Below, piece by piece: positions 1-10,330 of a stretch of 64,000 nucleotides of DNA. A program made the translations under genes and the position numbers. Each line of letters starts with the position of its first letter. The first letter of the stretch is position 1. Under the pieces are notes generated by a model that had not been told where the DNA came from, did no database searches, and saw only the letters and a list, made by a program, of their open reading frames with translations. The stretch is from Aspidapion aeneum. Its lineage: Eukaryota; Arthropoda; Insecta; Coleoptera; Brentidae. The stretch lies in the NCBI GenBank assembly GCA_963576565.1, contig OY755044.1, forward strand, positions 47,263,134 to 47,327,133, given 5' to 3'.

Positions 1-350
1 ATTTTTGAATCGGCCAAAATGTATTTTTGTAATTTGAGTTTTTTCTACCGTGGTGTCACGGAAGGTCACCCCTTTCCCTTTACATCTTGTTACATTTCGT
101 TACGTTCGATCACACCCCCCTTCCATCTCTCTTGCGAATCAAACCAAAGCGATTGAAAATAAAATGCTTTGAGTGAAGGAATCGATTGTAACATCACCTC
201 TCGAAAAAATCTTCTTTTGTATATTAATCCGTAAACCTTCCTAATTCGCGATTAGATTTCTCCGTCAAAAACTAGTTGCGTTTTCGATGGTATAACAGGA
301 TTGCACACACTGTCAACCCTGTTCTCAGTGAAACTTGTCTCTTCTCTGTT
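1..350. other. AT-rich flank with no recognisable gene
   Basis: No frame here resembles the missing Frizzled exons (TM3-TM7). It is probably intron, since exon 4 ends at 1202 with a good donor and the gene continues leftward. Confidence 0.5.
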
Positions 351-1007
351 CCCAGGTAGCAAGGGGTCATCAAATGACGTTTTTTTCCGTCAAAAACGGG
401 TCATTTGGATGAGCAGCAGGTCATCTACCAAAAAATGTCTTTAAGGCATCAGTTATTTGACGTCTTTTCGCTGTGTAGTTTTTGACGTCTTAAACACGTC
501 ATATATTGGTCACTCCCCACACTGCACACTTTGTCCAAGGGACATACACTCATACTTACATAGATGGTGCCCCGGTCAGTACTTGACCGGATTTATACGA
601 GATGTGGGGGTATGTATGTAAAATAGATTAAATAATAAATCAAGCCAAACTTCGAGGCTTCTTTCGCTTCCAGGTGGAGATGTCTAAGTCTAGGTTTAGG
701 TCTAATTTGATCTGTACCTGTTTTCCGTGACTTCCAGGTTTAAGTTTCCTTCAGTGTTCTCAACTGCAGGGAATATTTCACATATTCAGACGAGTTTAAA
801 TAAAGTCATAAATAGGTCACTGATGTTCTGTTTTGGTCCCATATACGTCATATTGCTGTCGTCTTTAAAACGTCTAAAAATGACGTCATTTTGGGTGTGT
901 CTTTTGAACGTCATTTAAAGGTCATTTACACGTCAGATTAGAGACGTCAATGGTCATTGAAAATGACCTTTTTTTGACGTTTAAAAAACGTGACCTTGCT
1001 ACCTGGG
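351..1007. mobile_element. Non-autonomous inverted-repeat DNA element with TGACGTC-rich interior
   Basis: The left end reads CCCAGGTAGCAAGGGGTCA and the right end is its near-perfect inverse (TGACCTTGCTACCTGGG), giving terminal inverted repeats of about 18 bp around 657 bp. Both flanks read TT, but the target duplication is not certain. The interior is full of short TGACGTC, GTCATT and GACGTTT motifs in both orientations, as subterminal transposase sites often are. The 63-codon frame inside is not protein-like. The termini resemble those of the element at 7768-9635. The superfamily is not recognised. Confidence 0.7.
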
Positions 1008-1201
1008 TTCCCTATCATTTAAGAATACAATTATTTTCTACCGGGGACCGCTAGAAAAGTCACATTTTCTGCGGAGCTTAAAGATACCTTAAATATTTTA
1101 TTGAATGACCAGCCATACGCTCGAAAATTTTGTTGGTGTTTTTCTTTATCTCCTACCGAACCAACCCCGGTTAAGAGAAGGGTAAATCACCCTGTACCTA
1201 C

Positions 1202-1385
1202 CTGCGCAAGTATATGGTCCTTCAATCCATCTGATCAAATAAATAGTGCAAGTGACAAATCCGCAAGATGTCAGATACAAGATGGGTCTGGCTGGCCAAC
1301 GGAAACGTTTCGGTTGAATGATAAACGTGACCAAGGCAAATGTGGTGAACACCAGCCCTATGATTGAAGAAACGGCAACACAGAC
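1202..1385 (-). CDS. fz-like: Frizzled-family receptor, coding exon 4 (TM1, intracellular loop 1, TM2)
   Basis: This exon has a clean acceptor (TTTTGTTTTAG before 1385) and donor (GCGCAG, then GTAGGT after 1202). It starts in phase 0, matching the end of exon 3, and has 61 codons plus one base. It encodes residues 195-255 of the assembled protein: a hydrophobic TM1 (about 190-217), the basic loop QPKRFRWPARP, and TM2 (about 228-246), followed by Cys254 where Frizzleds have an extracellular-loop-1 cysteine. Known family members carry RF-x-YPERP in this loop, so the RFRWPARP version is recognisable but divergent. Two overlapping frames here (1146-1352, 1222-1413) only partly overlap the exon and run into intron. 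The exons for TM3-TM7 and the C-terminal Dishevelled-binding motif lie off the left edge. Confidence 0.9.
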
Positions 1386-1609
1386 CTAAAACAAAAATGA
1401 TTTGTTTAAACACAGAGATACTAGAACAGCTAGAGATTGGATTTCACAACCAACCAAAATAGAAAAAGTGGGTACACCATGCCTTTGACAATACCACTGA
1501 AAACGTGGTTAGTTGAGCACTGGTAGTTAGCCTAACCAAACCTACTTATACTTTGATTTTATCACGGCCTTGTCAAAATGGCGGGGGCTGTCAGTTTTTG
1601 TTATTTTTG

Positions 1610-1740
1610 TTGAAAAATAAAGAAGTTCTCGGACTTTTCCCACTCTAACGGTAAAAAGTAATGTTTTAAGACCCTGAACAGTTTTTAACAGTTAGATTTC
1701 ATCCCAAATTTAATTTAAAAAACTGGCAAAAAAACAAATA
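1610..1740 (+). repeat. Dispersed repeat shared with 11975-12090
   Basis: The stretch containing CTCGGACTTTTCCCACTCTAA, TTTTAAGACCCTGAACAG and ATCCCAAATTTAATT recurs with scattered changes at 11975-12090. Two copies about 10 kb apart in the same orientation indicate an old interspersed repeat. Confidence 0.6.
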
Positions 1741-1789
1741 AACAAATACAACGGTTGACTAGCCCTTGACATTTATAAACCAGAGAACG

Positions 1790-2600
1790 AAATTTCAATG
1801 GTTAAAAAGGCCGGGACGGCAGCCATTTTCGATTTGCCGCTTTTAGTTTGGTTAAATCCAATCCGTCAATGTTCTATTATCCGTGTTATACAGGGCTATA
1901 AGAACGGATGGCCAACGATCTACCACTGTGTTGAAATGACATACCAAGGTCTGATTTTTTTTAATTGTCACGTCACAGCAATATAACCTCAAAATATGGG
2001 GTTGCTAATGTCGGTTTTTCATAAATTACATTAAAAAGTTATTGTTTTTGTAGTGTAATTTTGTTTTGAAATTAATAACCATGTAGTTTTGGATTTTAAA
2101 TTAATTTTATTTAAAACAATGGAAAACTTGTTTCAAGTAAACCAATAAACAAACGTAATAATATAATTTGACAGTCAATCTGACGTATGTCGGGAAATTT
2201 TACCTCAAAATAAGAAGCTTACCCAGGGCTATCAAAATGGACGGGCCACGATCCTCCACTTTGTTGACGTCACATCCGGGGCTGATTTTTTTTGATGGTC
2301 ACGTTACGACACAGCTGATTGTCTTTAAAATATTGAAGTTGGAATGACGGTTCATGGATATTTGGTTTTTTTTTAAATAAAGCCGTTTTTGAGATTGTTT
2401 TTACTTTATTCTGGCAGAACAATTTTTTTAAATGTATAGTAAGCCCTAATTTTTCATAGCCACTTCATTAGCTCACACAAAAATTAAGTTTAAAGCAGAA
2501 GCAAATGTGACAATCACATATGACAAAGTCAAATACATGTCAAATATAACAGTTGGCATTTGGTACATGGCGGGTAATTTGAATTCAAAATAAGGAATGC
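1790..2600 (+). repeat. Degenerate tandem repeat, about 335 bp, two to three units
   Basis: CAGGGCTATAAGAACGGATGG (1891) and CAGGGCTATCAAAATGGACGG (2224) start similar blocks that each run on through a GATTTTTTTT / GGTCACGT segment. The preceding 'GGGAAATTTTACCTCAAAATAAG' type block (2193) recurs near 2573. The 62-codon frame at 1798 lies in this repeat and shows no protein features. Confidence 0.55.
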
Positions 2601-2700
2601 TAAATCTTGAAGATTTTAACCTTTTAATCATGTTGCTTCCTTACAAACCTTTGGTGGAATATCGGGATGGTGTCTGAGAATATTCCACTGAAATTTTGCG

Positions 2701-2980
2701 GAAATCTGTAGTGCCATTTTGAAAATATCATAAAAAAACGTCTGAACTCCCATAAGACCCAATGTAAAATTCAGCCCCGGGAGAACAGCTGATTTTTTCA
2801 GGGTCGTGGCCTCTATTTTTGTGTTGGCCTTGGCTTACCGAAAATCTGTAGTGTCATTTTGAAAATATCACAAAAAACTCTATCCTCTCATAAGGCCCAA
2901 TGTAAAAATTGTCCTTGGAATATCAGCTATTTTTTTAGGGTCAATCCCTGTATTTTTTTGATGGTCTTGGTTTAAACTGT
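2701..2980 (+). repeat. Tandem duplication, about 140-bp unit
   Basis: AAATCTGTAGTGCCATTTTG near 2702 recurs as AAATCTGTAGTGTCATTTTG near 2842. Both are followed by CATAAG-GCCCAATGTAAAA and a CAGCT(G)ATTTTTT block. The two units differ at many positions, so the duplication is old. Confidence 0.65.
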
Positions 2981-3092
2981 GTATTTAGGCGCTGGGACAT
3001 TTGCGCGCTGGACAAATGCGCGCAACCATTAGCGCTCAAAACCGCGCATTGCCTGGATGTGTTTGTATCAGAGTCATAAAAAACCTATAATC

Positions 3093-3279
3093 AAGTCGAA
3101 TTGCCCTGTCCAGCCGAAGTGGACCAGGGATCGATGATAAAAAATTTTCAGATCAGGATAGTTTTTTTTGTTGTATTATAACCTAACCGGGTAAGTTTAG
3201 AATACTAAACCTAACCGGGTCGACTTATCAACTATCCTTGGCCCCTGGTCCACCTCGACTGAACAGGGCAATTCGACTT
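3093..3279. mobile_element. Short foldback/MITE-like element, 36-bp inverted ends
   Basis: AAGTCGAATTGCCCTGTCCAG at the left is mirrored at the right end (3242-3279), and the similarity runs through the GTGGACCAGGG block, giving about 36-bp arms around a 110-bp centre with two ACCTAACCGGGT motifs. No clear target duplication was found. The size and structure fit a MITE. Confidence 0.6.
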
Positions 3280-3439
3280 TTTAGCGCATTTGCAGGAGCG
3301 TTTGTATTCAAACCTGTTAACTCATGGGCGCGCCCAGTGGGGGGTCTCGGTTCGGTTCGGTTCCCCCCAAGCCTTAGATTTATTTACATATTTTCCACAT
3401 ATTTCACGAAAAATCACAAGAAATAGCTTAAAATTCGGC

Positions 3440-3495
3440 ATCATGAGGCTTCGGCCCCCCCCCCCAAGACGCCTCGCCCCCCCCCCCAAGACATA
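3440..3495 (+). repeat. Paired polycytosine tracts
   Basis: Two runs of 11 or more C are separated by AAGACGCCTCG and each is followed by AAGAC. The following stretch (3540-3760) holds a degenerate 118-bp duplication around GAACCGATATGTAT (about 3573 and 3692). Confidence 0.6.
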
Positions 3496-4059
3496 TTCCT
3501 AAGTGCGTCACTGGTTAACCTGTTTAAAAAAATTACATGGTAAATCCATAAGGACAGAGTTTTCTATTTATGAACCGATATGTATCAAAATTGGAACTTT
3601 GGGGTGTATAAAGCCGATAATTAAGATTTCTGACTCAAACCTGAAGAAAAATATCATAGCGGATCGGAAATGGAGAACTTTTACATTTTTGAACCGATAT
3701 GTATTTAATCTGGAACTCTGCGGTGTTTAACGTCGCTTATTATATTTTTTAATCAGAAGTGTTCAGTTTCAGTATGTTTTTAATTTAACCCTTTTTGGCG
3801 AAAAATCAGGTCCGGTAGCTCACTGTGTGCTGTTGGAAGAAAGTCGATTGACCTTGATTGTCAAAATGGCACCTCATAAACACTTCTATTTGCAAAATAT
3901 TCCCAAGACTATTTTGGATTGGGTGCGCCCGTCCCACGACTTTGACTTAAAAAGAGAGAGTAAGTAGCTGGATGACAATGCGTGAGTTTAGTAAAGAAAA
4001 CGAGTGGACCACTGTTTAGTTATTAAACTCATGTATGTTTAGGATTATTAAGCGCGCTT

Positions 4060-4820
4060 ACTAATGGCAGTTTTACACCAAACCGACTAGTTGAGTTGCT
4101 GTTTTGTTGCTGTTTTAAAAAACAAAAACTCAACTATTTTTAACGATAAAACTGTTCACACTCAACAGACAAAAATTAGTTTCTGTCGAGTTTTTGTTTT
4201 CTGTCGTTTTACATCAGAGAAAACTGCATCAGTTGCAGTTTTGTTTTGTTCAATTCAGAAAGTAGATGGGTGTTGGTGTTCATATTTATTAAAAGAAATT
4301 AACATGGTTAGTGACGAGGAACGCTTTTTTTTCTTGTATGCGGTTGGCTGTTGGTAAGTGATTTAGAAAAAAAAAGAAAACGTCGTACACGCAGGTATTG
4401 AGTGAGATCCTTATTACATAGAAGGAAACATGATGGTGCTACAAAGATGTTAATGGATTTACAAAAGGACGACATAGGGTTAAATGGCTAATTACGTTCT
4501 TCATTTCACAACTTTTTGAGAATGTCAAGCCACGAGTTTGAAGAGTTGATAAATTTAATTGTTAGAAAAGTGGGGCGAAAAAACTACAGAGAGCGAGCTC
4601 GCCACAACTCAAGTTGATAAACACAGCCGTTTACACCAAGCCGACTGAGTTGCAATAAACACAGCAACTCTTTGATGTTTCCGACATCGGTTGAGAAACA
4701 AAAAACAATACAGCAACTGTTGAGTTGCCCAAAAATCTTCAAAAAATCTGCAGAAAGTTGCGGTTTTGTTTTTTTTCAACTCGAGTTGCTGTTTTGTCGG
4801 TTTGGTGTAAATCCGCTTTT
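4060..4820 (+). mobile_element. Internally decayed PIF/Harbinger-like transposon
   Basis: The ends GGCAGTTTTACACCAAACCGAC and GTCGGTTTGGTGTAAATCCGC are inverted, and both carry GAGTTGCTGTTTTG motifs just inside. A third end-like motif (TTTACACCAAGCCGAC) sits at about 4627. Between them a broken plus-strand frame (about 4350-4600) reads as pieces such as KMLMDLQKDDIGLNG and FHNFLRMSSHEFEELI. That is the layout of the N-terminal part of PIF/Harbinger transposases (the 'RMS...F..L' region). Stops interrupt it and no catalytic DDE part is present. The element lies inside Frizzled intron 3. The target duplication is unclear. Confidence 0.6.
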
Positions 4821-5021
4821 ATACATTAGTTTAAAAAGAGATGGCAAATAATCGGATATTAATGTGTAAGTTCAGTCAATGAAACGATTAGATTAGAGAG
4901 TGGTACGTTCCAGAATCCTATTTTGTGTCGGGGTGCCGTGCTACGTCACAGTCAGCGCCTTATTCTGGGAAGTTCTACTTAACAGGGTTGTTTTTGTTGT
5001 GGACCTGACTTAAATACATAC

Positions 5022-5211
5022 CTCGAAAATGGTAATCTCATTGATCCCCAAATTCTGTATCCTACTGCTGCACAGTGGAATACATCTTCCCTCAGTGGCC
5101 ATTGAATTTGGAGGGCAGATCAAGGTGTCCTCTGAGGAGTAGTAGGGAGCGAGGGGCTCGTCGCTGTCGTCTGATGGAGGGTTTATGCATAGTGCTGGCG
5201 GTTCAGGAAAG
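5022..5211 (-). CDS. fz-like: Frizzled-family receptor, coding exon 3 (end of CRD and linker)
   Basis: The acceptor is TTTATTTAG before 5211 and the donor is TTCGAG followed by GTATGT after 5022. The first base completes the Ser131 codon split from exon 2, followed by 63 codons to phase 0. The exon encodes FPEPPALCINPP, which contains the tenth CRD cysteine (Cys139). It then encodes an acidic Ser/Asp-rich stretch and a linker with the CP...GRCIPLC cysteine pattern (163, 174, 178) that Frizzleds have just before TM1. The linker is short. The exon has no in-frame ATG and was found from splice sites, phase and cysteine pattern. Confidence 0.9.
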
Positions 5212-6194
5212 CTAAATAAAAAAGTTATCGTAAACCTCTTTTTATTTTATTTTTTTAATAGTCCACAGTACACCGGTCTATTTTTTAAGTCATAACATGC
5301 TGAATTTTTGTAAATAACTTAATTTTGCCTAGTAGCCCAACTTTTTCCTCTGTGAAAATTCTTGAAAGTGATTCTTAACAGAGTGCGCAGACGCAGACAT
5401 CATTCGCGCGTTTTAGATTTTAGCACAAATTAGCGCCTGCGCCAACGTCATTAATGCAAAAAAATTGCAGATTCCCGCAACTGTCCTGGTCATAACATAT
5501 AAAGAAGAAGTCTTTATAATTTTACCTTTTTGGATGAAAAAAGCCCAATTCATTAAGACGAGGTATTTTTCCAAAATTTTTATATATAAAAACATTCTTT
5601 GTCATTATTCCACTTAGTAGGTTATCTTGCCCTCTTGAAGTTTTTTGCAAAAGAGCGTCCAAATATGATATTTTCTTAAAAATTCGCTAATTTAAAAAAA
5701 AAAATATATCTTCTCCACTGATAATCCCAAGTTTGTACGCCATTATTTTTAATATTTTTTTGTAAAAAGTATTGTTTTAGAGATATTTCCAAAAAATATA
5801 AAAAATGATAACTATCTTAGAAAAACTAGCAGTCAACCTAAAAAGTATAAGGCTCTCAAAAATATGACCCTGTATATTTGATATAGTAGGTATAGGCTTT
5901 CTTGAGTTACAGCGCCAAGATCCGGACGGATAGGCAGAGAGACGCCTAATTATTTCATTGATTCCATTGGCGGCTGATTTAGTCATTTATGAAAATGGCG
6001 CCACACCACTACCTTTTATTGACTCAAATTTTGTACAAACTAGTTAATTAGAAGATATTGAAATTGGTTGACTTCGAAAATTTTCACACACAGACACACG
6101 ACCATATTGCTAAGATAGGTCAAAATACACCCAAATTAAACATTTTCGGTGTTATCTGAAAACAAAATTTCTTCGAATATAATACCTTCTTTAG
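5212..6194. other. Frizzled intron 2, AT-rich, no feature recognised
   Basis: Long A and T runs. Minus-strand frames of 60-69 codons (5413-5595, 5777-5986) lack recognisable domains or splice context. Confidence 0.5.
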
Positions 6195-6354
6195 CAATTG
6201 CTACGCGCCAACTACAAATGTTACTAATTAATTTTTAAGGGTTTTTCAAAGTTAAGTGTGGTAACTTAGTTTATGAACATATTGAGGCTCCCGTATTATG
6301 ATAAGTCTGTTACTTGATTACTTAGCAATTACCTCTAAGTAGAGTGTTTTTAAG
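6195..6354 (+). repeat. Left copy of a repeat flanking an H element
   Basis: The block with TTACTAATTAATTTTTAAGGG, AAGTTAAGTGTGGTAAC, TATTGAGGCTC and TTACTTGATTACTTAGCAATT recurs at 7117-7290 in the same order. The two blocks bracket the H-family copy at 6355-7012. This means either a tandem duplication with an insertion or a longer unit containing the H element. Confidence 0.65.
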
Positions 6355-7012
6355 TAATGTGAGCTACGGTGATCCTAATTTTTTCGAAAAGAAAAGTTGC
6401 TCCAGTTTTAAAATTTTTTTATATATTTTTGCGTTTCAGATAATTTTGCAATATTTTTGTCGCGCCGTCTGTCTGTATGTCGGTCTGTAACGACCAACGC
6501 ACATAACCCAAAATCAGCTTGCCTGATTTTAATGAAATTTCGTACCTAGGATGGGCTTGAGTCAAACAAAATCCACCAAACACCAGCCAAATAAAAGGGT
6601 GGGGGTAGATTTCAAAAATTAGAGTTTATGTGAAATTATGGCGTGTGTGATATCAAACGAACGGTAATTGAGTCTGGAGTTAAACAAAATACATTTTAGT
6701 TTTTTTTAGGAAAGGGTGGGGGTAGATTTCAAAAATTAGAGTTAAAGTGAACCACTATAAATCTAGTTAAAAATGCTCCATCTAGGAGAGTACTACAATG
6801 CAATAAACAAAATACATTTTAGTTTTTTTTTAAGGGTGGGGGTAGATTTCAAAAACTAGAGTTTAAGTCAAAACATGGCTTGTGTGGTATCAAACGAAAG
6901 GTAATCGAGTCTGGAGTTCAATAAAATATATTTCAGTTTTAGTAATATTAGCTCACACATACACTATAACTATAGTACCTAGTATGAGCTTAGGTGCCCA
7001 TATATTGGCAGA
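6355..7012 (-). mobile_element. H-family element, copy 1 (degenerate)
   Basis: Oldest of six copies, reverse orientation. It keeps the GTGAGCTACGGTGATCC start, the GTCGCGCCGTCTGTCTGT core, the TTTTAATGAAATTT motif, three GGGTGGGGGTAGATTTC tandem units (one partly replaced), and the terminal hairpin from GCTCACACATACAC to GTATGAGCTTAGG, ending TATATTGGCAGA. See the 61754 copy for the full structure. Confidence 0.8.
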
Positions 7013-7116
7013 TTATTTTTATTTATTAACATCCTCGAATTAAAAAAATTACAGAAACATTAATTTATTCAGGGTTTGTTAATTTATTTTGTTAAATGCC
7101 ACTTTTTTCAACAATA

Positions 7117-7290
7117 ATGGACGTTGCCAACTAGACATATGTTACTAATTAGTTTTTAAGGGTTTGTTAAGTTAAGTGCGGTAACATAGTTTATGGGCCA
7201 TATTGAGGCTCTCGTCATTGTGCATGTGTGATACGTCTGTTACTTGATTACTTAGCAATTATCTCTAAGTAGAGTGATATTTTTGTGATG
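7117..7290 (+). repeat. Right copy of the repeat flanking H element copy 1
   Basis: Direct repeat of 6195-6354, with an added GTGCATGTGTGATA segment. Confidence 0.65.
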
Positions 7291-7379
7291 CAAATTTTAT
7301 CGAAATATCTTGTTTTATCAAATTTTGTGTACAATTTCTATAGTTTCCCATGAATATTTAGGTAAGCCAGGAAACCTAC

Positions 7380-7585
7380 CTGCTACAATTCAGTTCCTGA
7401 GGCCATTCCAACCCAAATTTCTGCAAGGGGGCGCTGCATTCGTCTCGAACTTTTTCGCACAAGCCGCGACAAGCTGGAATGGGCCCTGACACCTGCTCGG
7501 AGCACATTGGTACGAAAACGGAGCAAATTAGAAGGCGAATGTTTTTGGAGCAGTCGTGGTTGATCAGAGGTTCGTAGATTTTGAG
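7380..7585 (-). CDS. fz-like: Frizzled-family receptor, coding exon 2 (core of the cysteine-rich domain)
   Basis: The acceptor is CTTTCAG before 7585 and the donor is TGTAGCAG followed by GTAGGT after 7380. It has 68 codons plus two bases, starting in phase 0. The exon encodes most of the Wnt-binding Frizzled CRD, with PLINHDC, ICSVFVPMCSEQ, PIPACRGLCEKVRDEC and FGLEWPQELNC. These supply cysteines 3 to 9 of the ten (74, 83, 90, 101, 105, 112, 129). Joined to exon 1, the gap between cysteines 2 and 3 is 36 residues, as I recall for vertebrate Frizzled-4. The PIPACR-x-LCE stretch also recalls Frizzled-9/10, so subfamily is not assigned. This is the most GC-rich stretch nearby and has no in-frame ATG-led frame of its own. 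Confidence 0.95.
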
Positions 7586-7767
7586 CTGAAAGTAAATGAG
7601 TACAATTAATTAAAAGATATATCGAGAATAGAGTCTTCGGGGGTGGGTTTTAGGTATGAAAAAAGCTATAATTTTCAGTTTTTGCTATATATCTCGTGTA
7701 AGGTTCGTCTTTTTTAACTCACCTTTTTTGCAATGGGTATCAACCAAGGTAGCACCAATCACTGTTA

Positions 7768-9635
7768 TCCCAAGTAACATTTCTTTATTTATAGCAGAAG
7801 CTAAAAGGTTGCCAGCGCCTTTCCTTAAAACCATTAGTTTCAATGTTTGGTCGCTAGCACGTTCCCATTACCCTTATATACCCCTTAGACCTCCTAAATG
7901 GGACTCCCCAATTGGTGGTGGCAACCTATGTATTAAACTCACTATAAAACCATAAGAAATAAACTCCAGCTTCGCCCTCTAGCGGTTCCACCAGTATAGA
8001 ACCTTTTAGAGCCTAAAGCTATTATGCCAGGTTCTAAAAGCAACTCAGAAACGTCCTCTACCCTATTATAAAACTAAATTTGGTATCCTGGCGATTCTGT
8101 TGAATACCATAATACCTTTAGAGTAAAGAAGTTTTCCTATAAAAGCTATGGCGATATTTTAGATTCACAATGGCTATATAAAATAATTTAGGTCACAAAA
8201 TTGCCAAAAATGTCAGGGTCCCAAAATTATTTTATCATATTAAAATATACCGAGTTTGTCGTTTTGTTGATGATCAAATTGCCTGCCAGATTTATTTTTC
8301 TGATAAAATCGTATCTGAAAAGCTCTCAAAACAAGCGCGCCACCTCAAGAATGCTTTTTAATAGTTTTTTTGATAACAAAATAACAAATATTTAAAATTA
8401 AAAAAAAATCATTTACACTATTCACCATTAAAAAAGTCTGTTTGGTTTACATAAATCAAAATTAAAGTAAAATTATTGTTAAAAAACACTGCTAAAACGA
8501 CTAGATAAATATTTTCCTTTACAATATTTTTTAAATAATTTTATATACGCCATTATGGTTTTATAGTGATCACTTGGTTTTATTTGTTACTGTATCGCAA
8601 CTAGGATTTTTGAGTGCCCTTATGAAACCAACAAAAAAGAACAATGTAAACACCTCACTTAAATTTTTTGTATTTGTTTTTAAAGTGTTTAAAAGCGTAT
8701 AATTGAACACTTTTAAATGTTTTTTTCGTGCAATTTCGACGCAATCGAGAGGGCCAGTGCAATGATATTCGTTGTGCCTGCAGGTTGGAGGGCAACCTCT
8801 TATATTGGTCGTCTAAATAGGCCTTATCTAGGCCTGGGTGTCCTACCCAGGAGGACGGAAACTAAACAATTATTAATTATTGGGCTTAAACTAATCAATC
8901 TTGCAATAGGTAGGTACCAATCTGTACCTAGGAATATCTATTATTTTTACAAGAAATATCTAAAAAAATAAAACACGAAAGTATTTTCTTACTTCTGTTA
9001 GAACCCTTAAGGAAACAAGGTTTTATATAGCCGCCTATTTAAATAATATTCAATATACAGCTATGGGTAACTATAAATACAAAAGAACTAAGTTTACCTT
9101 TAAGCCTTCCTATAAAACCTTCTTAAAATGCCTAAAAATAATGGCAAAAACCAAAAGTCCAAAGTTTATATTTACCACTCTTAAAAACCTTAAGGAAACT
9201 AGGTTCTATATGGCCGCCTATCTAATCATATTTACTTTTAAACTACTGGTAACTATAAAAACAAAAGGATATAAGATAACCTTTTAGCTCTATTATAAAA
9301 CACTTTTGTGATGACCTAAAGTAATGAAAAAAACTAAATGACCAAAGTTTATATTTATTTCTTTTTAAAAACTTTAGGTAAAATGGTTTTATAAGACCAT
9401 CTTTATAAATCAGAAATCAATAAAACAAAAAGTATCTAAAAGGAACAGAAGGCATATCAGTTTTATTATACTCCCTTTATAAATCACTTTTTGGTTGTAT
9501 AACACTCCTTTAGGTAATTGGCAATATAAATTACCTTTATGTAGCCAAATTGATCCTAAAACCCATAACAGCACCCTCTAAATAACCTAGGAACCAAATT
9601 AATAAAACCTTGAGTGGTAATAATGTTACTTGGGA
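7768..9635. mobile_element. Non-autonomous 1.87-kb DNA element with TA duplication
   Basis: The ends TCCCAAGTAACATT and AATGTTACTTGGGA are exact inverses, flanked by TA on each side (7766-7767 and 9636-9637). The inside is AT-rich and has no transposase. It contains tandem 183-bp units. The termini are close to CCCAGGTAGCA of the element at 351-1007, so the two may share a transposase source. Confidence 0.65.
9003..9440 (+). repeat. Tandem 183-bp repeat, about 2.5 units
   Basis: CTTAAGGAAACAAGGTTTTATA (9006), CTTAAGGAAACTAGGTTCTATA (9189) and CTTTAGGTAAAATGGTTTTATA (9372) are evenly spaced 183 bp apart, and the sequences between them align. It lies inside the 7768-9635 element. The 74-codon frame at 9063 is a by-product. 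Confidence 0.7.
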
Positions 9636-10075
9636 TACCATTTTAATTGTCATTTGTCACTTCCGTTCTTAATTAGCTTGACAGGCAGGCGTCAGGTACC
9701 ATAAAAATAAAACAATAAACTTACTCATCTGCTCAATTATTCATAAACTTAAAGTTTACTCACCGGGGGCCTCATGCCGCCCTTCCATGCAACTTCACTA
9801 TCCTACATTCCATTAACAATAAAATCATATATAATTTGGGTAATACTTTTAATCTTCTTTCTTCAGCATGCTACCCTAAAATAGTATGAGGGCTTCCCCT
9901 GGACGCTTAATTGCCGCTAAACAACTAGCATCCCAACATCCAAGTGATAAGGTTATCTTTTACTGAAACCTTCCACCTTGATGTGTCATTCAGAAAGCAT
10001 GTAAGAACCCATAAAACTTGCAGATCCTCTAATCTGAAGGAACGCCGGCAGGCACTAACAGCCTCTTAGGTTTTT
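9636..10075. other. Intron, no feature recognised
   Basis: Mixed-composition sequence leading into the 64-bp minisatellite. No coding or RNA signal seen. Confidence 0.4.
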
Positions 10076-10330
10076 CTCAGTGGCCCGCCATAATGCGCAC
10101 TGCCTCAACAGTGATCCGCCATTATGCGCTATACTACACAACAGTGGTCCGCCATAATGCGCACTGCCTAAACAGTGATCCGCCATTATGCGCTACACTA
10201 CACAACAGTGGTCCGCCATAATGCGCACTGCCTAAACAGTGATGCGCCATTATGCGCTACACTACACAACAGTGGTCCGTCATAATGCGCACTGCCTAAA
10301 CAGTGATCCGCCATTATGCGCTACACTGCT
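10076..10330 (+). repeat. Minisatellite, 64-bp unit, about four copies
   Basis: CCGCCATAATGCGCACTGCC recurs at exact 64-bp spacing (10087, 10151, 10215, 10279). Each unit is two related halves of about 32 bp: CAGTGGTCCGCCATAATGCGC and CAGTGATCCGCCATTATGCGC. Copies differ by only one to three bases, so the array is young. It has CpGs in every half and is GC-rich against its AT-rich surroundings. Confidence 0.9.

Noticed and set aside
1101..1367. 88-codon plus-strand frame over exon 4
   Set aside because: It is antisense to the Frizzled TM1-TM2 exon, which has splice sites, phase and family motifs.
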